Notes under the pieces: generated by a model
Seen by the model: only the letters and a program-made list of their open reading frames with translations
The model's database searches: none
Told to the model about the DNA's origin: nothing
Translations under genes and position numbers: made by a program
Shown here: in pieces, positions 59,489-64,000 of the stretch
Position numbering within the stretch: position 1 is the first letter of the stretch
Layout: every line of letters starts with the position of its first letter
Source of the DNA: Couchioplanes azureus
GTDB taxonomy: Bacteria > Actinomycetota > Actinomycetes > Mycobacteriales > Micromonosporaceae
Assembly: GCF_014648355.1 (NCBI RefSeq)
Contig: NZ_BMQY01000009.1
Span: forward strand, 186,001 to 250,000
Direction: 5' to 3'
DNA length: 64,000 bases

Positions 59489-59725
59489 ATGGCCGAATCC
59501 GACACCGTTGCCACGAGCACCATCGCGGTGCATCGGGGCGCCTGGGCGAGCGTCTGCCCGAACCTGCCCGCCGACGTGGCCGCGATGGTCGCGCCGCCCG
59601 TGCTCGTGTCCAGCCTGCCGGTCGGCGACGCGACGGCGCAGCAGCGGCGGCGGGCCCGCGAGGCGCGCCTGCGGGGGAACATGCCGTCGGTCCCCGCGTA
59701 CGGACGGCACCGGCGCGCGACCTGA
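59489..59725 (+). CDS. Small hypothetical protein between pepN and DUF1015
   Basis: This 78-residue ORF has a good GGAGG ribosome site six bases before its ATG. It is basic at the C-terminus (RRRAREARLRGNMPS) and hydrophobic in the middle, with no recognised family. A hairpin terminator follows. Coding is plausible rather than certain. Confidence 0.5.
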   Translation: MAESDTVATSTIAVHRGAWASVCPNLPADVAAMVAPPVLVSSLPVGDATAQQRRRAREARLRGNMPSVPAYGRHRRAT

Positions 59726-59745
59726 AGGGTGGGACGGCCGGGGGC

Positions 59746-59768
59746 CGGGCCCCCACGGGAGGGGCCCG
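59746..59768. terminator. Hairpin terminator before the DUF1015 gene
   Basis: CGGGCCCC (59746-59753) pairs with GGGGCCCG (59761-59768) around a seven-base loop, followed by TTTCGG on the plus strand. Confidence 0.7.
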
Positions 59769-59774
59769 TTTCGG

Positions 59775-59780
59775 TAGGTT
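59775..59780 (+). promoter_or_regulatory. Leaderless -10 box of the DUF1015 gene
   Basis: TAGGTT, then seven bases, then the ATG at 59788; it lies directly after the preceding terminator. Confidence 0.5.
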
Positions 59781-59787
59781 CGCGGTC

Positions 59788-60978
59788 ATGACGGTCGTGC
59801 ACCCGATCAGCCGGGCCTGGATCACCACTGGCGGCACCGGCGCGCAGAACTACGACGAGTTCGCGGACGACGCGGAGATCACCGAGATCATCGCCGCCAA
59901 TCCGCACAGCGCGCTGGCCATCGAGATGCCCCACCGGGCGCCGGACGCGGTGGGCCGCTCCTTCCTCGACAGCCTGTCCGACGCCGCCACCCGCCTCGAC
60001 GAGCAGAAGGCGGCCGGCTGCTACACGCCCGCCGAGCAGGTGGTCGTGCTCTACCGGATCAGCGCGCCCGGTGAGCCGGCCGCGTACGGCCTGTGGGCCA
60101 TGGTCGACACGGCCCAGATCTCCACCAGCGCCGACGAGCCCGGCCTGGTGATCCGCAACGAGGACGTGTTCATCGCCAAGGTGCGCGAGCGCGTGGCCCT
60201 CGCCGAGACGTTGCGCACGCTGCTCTCTCCCGTACTCCTGCTGCAGACCGGCAAGGGCGACCAGCTGCACGCCGCGCTCGCCGCGGCGACCGAGGCGGCC
60301 GGGCCCCCGGCCGCGACCGACCAGGACCAGAGCGGGCGCACGCACGCGATCTGGGTCGTCGGCGCCGGGCCGCTGCAGGACGACCTGATCGCGCTCGCCG
60401 GTGGCGGCGAGCTCGTCGTCGCCGACGGCAACCACCGCAGCCTCGCCGCGCAGACCGGCGGCCTGCCGCGCTTCCTCGCCGTGGTGACCACCCCGGCGTC
60501 GGTCGCCATCCAGCCCTACAACCGGCTCGTCGCCGAGCTGCCGGTCGACGACCTGGTCGGGCAGCTCACCGCGGCCGGCGCGCGGGTCGAGGAGCTGCCG
60601 CGCCCCGCGGACATCCCGGCCAAGGGCACCATCCACCTGTACGCGCACGGCACGTCCTACGCGGTCACGCTGCCTGCGGCCGAGGGCGCCCCGGCGGTGG
60701 AGAACCTCGACCACGCCCTGGTCGAGCGGGTGCTGCTGCGCGACGCGCTCGGGCTGGACCCGGGCGACAAGCGGATCTCGTACGTCGGGGGCGACTATCC
60801 GGCCGAGTGGCTGCGCGGCGAGGTCGACGCCGGCCGCGCCGAGCTGGCGGTGCTGATCGCGCCGGTGACCGTCGACGACTTCGTTGCGGTGAACCTGGCC
60901 CGGCAGAAGCTGCCCCGCAAGAGCACCTGGTTCACCCCCAAGGCGCGCGGCGGCCTCGTGCTGGCCCAGCTCGACTGA
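59788..60978 (+). CDS. DUF1015 family protein
   Basis: This 396-residue protein has DUF1015 features: an N-terminal stretch with NPHSALAIEMPHRAP, then VLYRI for the beta core, VVADGNHRSLAAQTGG with the conserved GNHR (usually DGHHR), and PYNRLVAEL. DUF1015 proteins resemble a phosphotransferase or nuclease-like fold of unknown role, often near serA in other bacteria. Here it is followed two bases later by the lipase gene and then rpiB. Confidence 0.85.
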   Translation: MTVVHPISRAWITTGGTGAQNYDEFADDAEITEIIAANPHSALAIEMPHRAPDAVGRSFLDSLSDAATRLDEQKAAGCYTPAEQVVVLYRISAPGEPAAYGLWAMVDTAQISTSADEPGLVIRNEDVFIAKVRERVALAETLRTLLSPVLLLQTGKGDQLHAALAAATEAAGPPAATDQDQSGRTHAIWVVGAGPLQDDLIALAGGGELVVADGNHRSLAAQTGGLPRFLAVVTTPASVAIQPYNRLVAELPVDDLVGQLTAAGARVEELPRPADIPAKGTIHLYAHGTSYAVTLPAAEGAPAVENLDHALVERVLLRDALGLDPGDKRISYVGGDYPAEWLRGEVDAGRAELAVLIAPVTVDDFVAVNLARQKLPRKSTWFTPKARGGLVLAQLD

Positions 60979-60980
60979 CC

Positions 60981-61901
60981 ATGGCTCTCCATCCCCAGGT
61001 CGAGGCCTCTCTCGCGATCCGCCAGCGCCCCTCGGCCGAGGTGCTGGCGGCCGAGCCCCGCGAACGGTTGCGCTACGCCCGGCAGGCCATGGAGGACTCC
61101 AACGAGCGGGAATGCGGCCCGGCCATCCCGCTGCCGGTGGTGGCCGACCTGGATGCGGGCGGCGTCCCCTGCCGGCTCTACGCCACCCGCACCGGCGCGC
61201 CCGTCTTCGTCTACGTGCACGGCGGCGGCTGGTGCTACGGAAGCGTGGAGACGGTCGACCGGCTCTGCCGGCGGATCGCCGACCGCTCCGGCTGCGCGGT
61301 GCTGTCGGTGGACTACCGCCTCGCCCCCGAGCACGTCCACCCGGCCGCGCTCGACGACGTCGAGACCGTGCTGGCCTGGATCCGCAAGGAGGGCGCGAGC
61401 CTCGGCGTCGACCCGTCGCGGCTGGCCATCGGGGGCGACAGCGCGGGAGGCCAGCTCGCCACGGTCGCGGCCCGCCGCCAGCGGGACGCGACCACGCCGC
61501 TGGACTACCAGGTGCTCATCTACCCGGCGATCGACCCGATGACGGCCTCCGAGTCGTACGACGAGCTCGGCGACTACGGCCTCGACCGGGCCTCGATGCG
61601 GCTCGCCTGGGAGACCTACGTCCCCGCCCCGGCGGACCGTTTCGGCCCCGACGTGGCGCCGCTGGCCGCCGGGGACCTCGCCGGCATGCCGGCCACCCTG
61701 CTCATCACCGCGGAGTACGACGTCCTGCGCGACGAGGGGGCCGACTACGCCGACGCGCTGCTCGCGGCCGGGGTGCCGGTCGTCCACGTCCGCTACGCCG
61801 GCGTCAACCACGGCTTCGCCCGCAAGCTCGCCCTCTTCGACGCGGCCCGGGCCGCCGCGGACCAGATCGCCGCGAGCCTCCGGGCGGCGCTGACCTTCTG
61901 A
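60981..61901 (+). CDS. Alpha/beta hydrolase, hormone-sensitive lipase family
   Basis: This 306-residue esterase has the HSL oxyanion motif YVHGGGWCYGS (HGGG) at about residue 76, the nucleophile motif GGDSAGGQLA near 153, the aspartate in EYDVLRDEG and the histidine in GVNHGFAR. A helical cap covers the first 50 residues. The ester substrate is unknown. It starts two bases after the DUF1015 stop. Confidence 0.92.
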   Translation: MALHPQVEASLAIRQRPSAEVLAAEPRERLRYARQAMEDSNERECGPAIPLPVVADLDAGGVPCRLYATRTGAPVFVYVHGGGWCYGSVETVDRLCRRIADRSGCAVLSVDYRLAPEHVHPAALDDVETVLAWIRKEGASLGVDPSRLAIGGDSAGGQLATVAARRQRDATTPLDYQVLIYPAIDPMTASESYDELGDYGLDRASMRLAWETYVPAPADRFGPDVAPLAAGDLAGMPATLLITAEYDVLRDEGADYADALLAAGVPVVHVRYAGVNHGFARKLALFDAARAAADQIAASLRAALTF

Positions 61902-61924
61902 TCGGCGTTTGACAGACTGCCGTC

Positions 61925-62398
61925 ATGCGCGTCTACCTCGGTTCCGACCACGCCGGCTACGAGCTGAAGAGCCACCTCGTCAACCACCTCGCCAAGCAGG
62001 GATACGACGTCGTCGACGTCGGCCCGCACGTCTACGACCCCGAGGACGACTACCCGGCGTTCTGCTTCCACACCGGCGCGAAGGTGGTCGCCGACGAGGG
62101 CAGCCTGGGCATCGTCATCGGCGGCTCGGGCAACGGCGAGCAGATCGCCGCCAACAAGGTGCCCGGCGTCCGGTCGGCGCTGGCCTGGAAGGTCGAGATC
62201 GCCCAGCTGGCCCGCCAGCACAACGACTCCAACGTCCTGGCCATCGGCGCCCGCCAGCACACCCTGGACGAGGCGACGGCGATGGCGGAGGCCTTCCTGA
62301 CCACCCCGTTCTCCGGCGACGAGCGGCACGTGCGCCGCATCGGCCAGCTCACCGCCTTCGAGGGCACCCGCGAGCTGCCGCCGCTTCCGCAGGCCTGA
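61925..62398 (+). CDS. rpiB: Ribose-5-phosphate isomerase B
   Basis: This 157-residue enzyme interconverts ribose 5-phosphate and ribulose 5-phosphate. It has YLGSDHAGYELK at the start, GIVIGGSGNGEQIAANK with the glutamate of the mycobacterial type (no cysteine base as in E. coli), and HNDSNVLAIGAR. CAGACT lies six bases before the ATG, so it too may be leaderless. The position near pepN matches mycobacterial gene order (Rv2465c). Confidence 0.95.
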   Translation: MRVYLGSDHAGYELKSHLVNHLAKQGYDVVDVGPHVYDPEDDYPAFCFHTGAKVVADEGSLGIVIGGSGNGEQIAANKVPGVRSALAWKVEIAQLARQHNDSNVLAIGARQHTLDEATAMAEAFLTTPFSGDERHVRRIGQLTAFEGTRELPPLPQA

Positions 62399-62421
62399 GC
62401 GCGACCGCCGGACCGGCCGGG

Positions 62422-62967
62422 TCAGCGGCCCTTCGGCAGGTCCTCGCGCGGGACCCAGTTCCGGCGGACGATCACGAGATCGCGCTCGGCGTCGGCCAGC
62501 TGCTCCGCGGACGGGCGGGTCGCGTCCCGGGCCCGCATCGCCGCCGTCACGCTGACCTGTGACGAGCCGGAGCCCACGAGCCCGCGCAGGCCGCGCTCGG
62601 ACTGGTCCTCCCCGGCGGGCCGGGAGGCCGGCGCGGCACGGGAGCCCGCGACGGCACGGGCGCCGGCGGTCCGGGTGGTGGTCTGCCCCCGCGACGCGGG
62701 GCTCGCGGTCGTGGCGGGCGGCGGTCCGGGGGCCGGACCCGGGGCCGCAGACGCGCGGCCGGCAGCCGGAGCCGCGGGCGGCCGGCCGGCCGGGCTCGGT
62801 GCCGCGGGCGGCGGTCCGGATGCCGGGGCCGCGGACGCGGGTCCGGGTGCCGGGGTCACGGTCGCGGCGGACGGGTCGGTGGCCGGGTCGGTCGCCGCGG
62901 TGGTCGCGGACGGCGCCGAGGGGAAGGGACGCACGCGGCGGCGCCGGCGTCCGGGTTCGTCACCCAT
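62422..62967 (-). CDS. Ala/Pro-rich hypothetical protein with conserved C-terminus
   Basis: This 181-residue protein begins MGDEPGRRRRRVRP, has a disordered Ala/Pro/Thr middle (about 15-120) and a conserved-looking end (GLRGLVGSGSSQVSVTAAMRAR, then ERDLVIVRRNWVPREDLP). I believe the tail recurs in Micromonosporaceae, without known role. It may have a promoter in common with nothing else, as it is flanked by convergent rpiB and the acetyltransferase stop. Confidence 0.7.
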   Translation of the reverse strand: MGDEPGRRRRRVRPFPSAPSATTAATDPATDPSAATVTPAPGPASAAPASGPPPAAPSPAGRPPAAPAAGRASAAPGPAPGPPPATTASPASRGQTTTRTAGARAVAGSRAAPASRPAGEDQSERGLRGLVGSGSSQVSVTAAMRARDATRPSAEQLADAERDLVIVRRNWVPREDLPKGR

Positions 62968-62996
62968 GACGCCGAACCTACCGCCGCGGCGCCCAC

Positions 62997-64000
62997 CTAG
63001 AACATCTCGGTCGGATTCGGCAGCAGATGCCAGCGGAACGCCGTCGACACCGCCTGCAGCGCGCCGGGCGTCAGCTCCCGGACGGCGCCGGCCGCGCCGA
63101 GCGTGGCCGGCGACACCGCCCCGAGATAAGCCGTACCCAGCTCCCGCACGGTGCAGGCCAGGTCCGCGGCGTCATCCGTACGGGCACAGCCCGCCTTCCC
63201 GGAGGCGTCGACGGTCAGCCGCCAGCGACCGGTGTTCGGTGCCAGCAGCGGATCCGTCACGTCGAGCACGACGTCGAGCGGGGCCGCGTAGCGGCGGGCG
63301 GTCAGCGCGCGGGGCAGGTCGACGATGCGGATCCACAGGGCGTCGGCCAGGGTGCTGCCGAGGCGGCGCGGCTCGTCGACCAGATACTGCAACGGCTCGT
63401 CCACGGCCGCGTAGGGCACCGTCGCCGTCCGGGCGAGATCGATGGAGAGCACGAACCGCCACAGCGCCAGATAGGCCTCCGGGTCGGCCGCGACCACCTC
63501 ACGGACCCGCACCTCGCAGTCCGGGCCGTGGTCGTTCCAGCGGGACTTGGTGCGCCAGAGCGCGTACCCGGTGGGCCCGTCGGCGGTCTCGTACACGACG
63601 CCCTGCAGTGCCGTGGCACCCTCGCGGCGCGACGCGGGGTCCGCGAGCACGAAGCGCCACCACCGTTCGTCGCGGTTGGACCAGCCGGTGCGGGTGGCGC
63701 GCAGACCCTCGTACACCTTGGTCAGCTCGGCGATCGACGCGAGCGGCTCGACCAGGCGCAGCCGGCCGTCGCCCACCGCGGCGGGCAGCTGGATCTCGCG
63801 GGTCATGACGTTCATCAGCAGCCGCTGGGCCGCGGGCCCGTACCCGAACCGTGGGTAGATCCGGGTCTCGCTGGCCCAGAGGACCGCGATCGGCTCGCGG
63901 CCGGCGGCCGCGACCTCGCGCAGCTGCCGGTGCATCATCCGGGTGAGCAGCCCGCGCCGCCGGTGGGTCGGCGCGACGCCGACGGCGGTCACATGGGCGG
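62997..64000 (-). CDS. Eis-like GNAT N-acetyltransferase (partial)
   Basis: The visible part is the last 334 residues; the start lies beyond the right edge. Features are the acetyl-CoA motif GVAPTHRRRGLLTRMM, a second GNAT-like domain (about 120-230 of the visible part), and a C-terminal SCP2-like domain ending HLLPNPTEMF, whose free C-terminal carboxylate acts in Eis catalysis. Eis enzymes acetylate aminoglycosides and lysines. The native substrate is unknown. Confidence 0.92.
   Translation of the reverse strand, partial: AHVTAVGVAPTHRRRGLLTRMMHRQLREVAAAGREPIAVLWASETRIYPRFGYGPAAQRLLMNVMTREIQLPAAVGDGRLRLVEPLASIAELTKVYEGLRATRTGWSNRDERWWRFVLADPASRREGATALQGVVYETADGPTGYALWRTKSRWNDHGPDCEVRVREVVAADPEAYLALWRFVLSIDLARTATVPYAAVDEPLQYLVDEPRRLGSTLADALWIRIVDLPRALTARRYAAPLDVVLDVTDPLLAPNTGRWRLTVDASGKAGCARTDDAADLACTVRELGTAYLGAVSPATLGAAGAVRELTPGALQAVSTAFRWHLLPNPTEMF

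Overview
The window is a 64 kb chromosomal piece of a high-GC actinobacterium, most likely a member of the Micromonosporaceae (an Actinoplanes-like genome is my best guess). The reasons are the extreme third-position GC, frequent GTG and TTG starts, many ATGA/GTGA stop-start overlaps, a c-di-AMP riboswitch on an NlpC/P60 gene, GAF-ANTAR and SARP-like regulators, an MhuD-type heme monooxygenase, a mycobacterial-type DNA-damage promoter motif, and gene order shared with Mycobacterium (ettA, thioesterase, glbO, HNH, ctaJ/DUF5130, pepN, rpiB). I see no prophage, no intact insertion sequence, no CRISPR array and no antibiotic gene cluster, so this is mainly core and semi-core chromosome.

Layout. 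0-5.5 kb: the end of a sigma factor, tandem terminators, a riboswitch-controlled cell-wall endopeptidase, small conserved proteins, a candidate structured RNA (3945-4100) and a GAF-ANTAR regulator. 5.5-12.2 kb: an MhuD-like heme oxygenase, a marR-DHA2 efflux pair, a methyltransferase, a mini-SARP, a LuxR-type response regulator and a long disordered membrane protein with SHAAPS repeats. 12.2-19.6 kb: a translationally overlapping serA / FAD 2-hydroxyacid dehydrogenase pair, a DrrAB-type ABC exporter, an SPFH/DUF4352 pair and tRNA-Arg(UCU). 19.6-42 kb: a mosaic in which three blocks of cobalamin genes on the plus strand (cobD-cobQ-kinase; cobB; cobC-cobT-cysG/SUMT) are separated by peptidases, a flavin monooxygenase, DNA-damage-linked loci (an SOS box on a stunted small ORF, ligB, a DinB-like protein), SURF1 and a class A PBP. 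42-64 kb: otsA, ettA and its partners, truncated hemoglobin, MFS, MscS, HNH, class F sortase, ctaJ, pepN, DUF1015, a lipase, rpiB and an Eis-like acetyltransferase.

How genes work together. SerA and the FAD dehydrogenase overlap by four bases and may form a 2-oxoglutarate/D-2-hydroxyglutarate recycling couple in serine synthesis. The cob genes cover corrin amidation, aminopropanol arm formation, lower-ligand activation and precorrin-2 synthesis; the CobB here lacks the usual glutaminase cysteine. Between 29.8 and 35.6 kb three separate DNA-damage control signals occur: one perfect LexA box and two RecA-independent (PafBC-type) promoter matches, one at a leaderless ligB and one at a DinB-superfamily gene. 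Many other genes appear to be transcribed leaderless from TANNNT boxes 6-7 bases before the start codon. Short tandem repeats have accumulated in several gene-to-gene spacers and in disordered protein tails.
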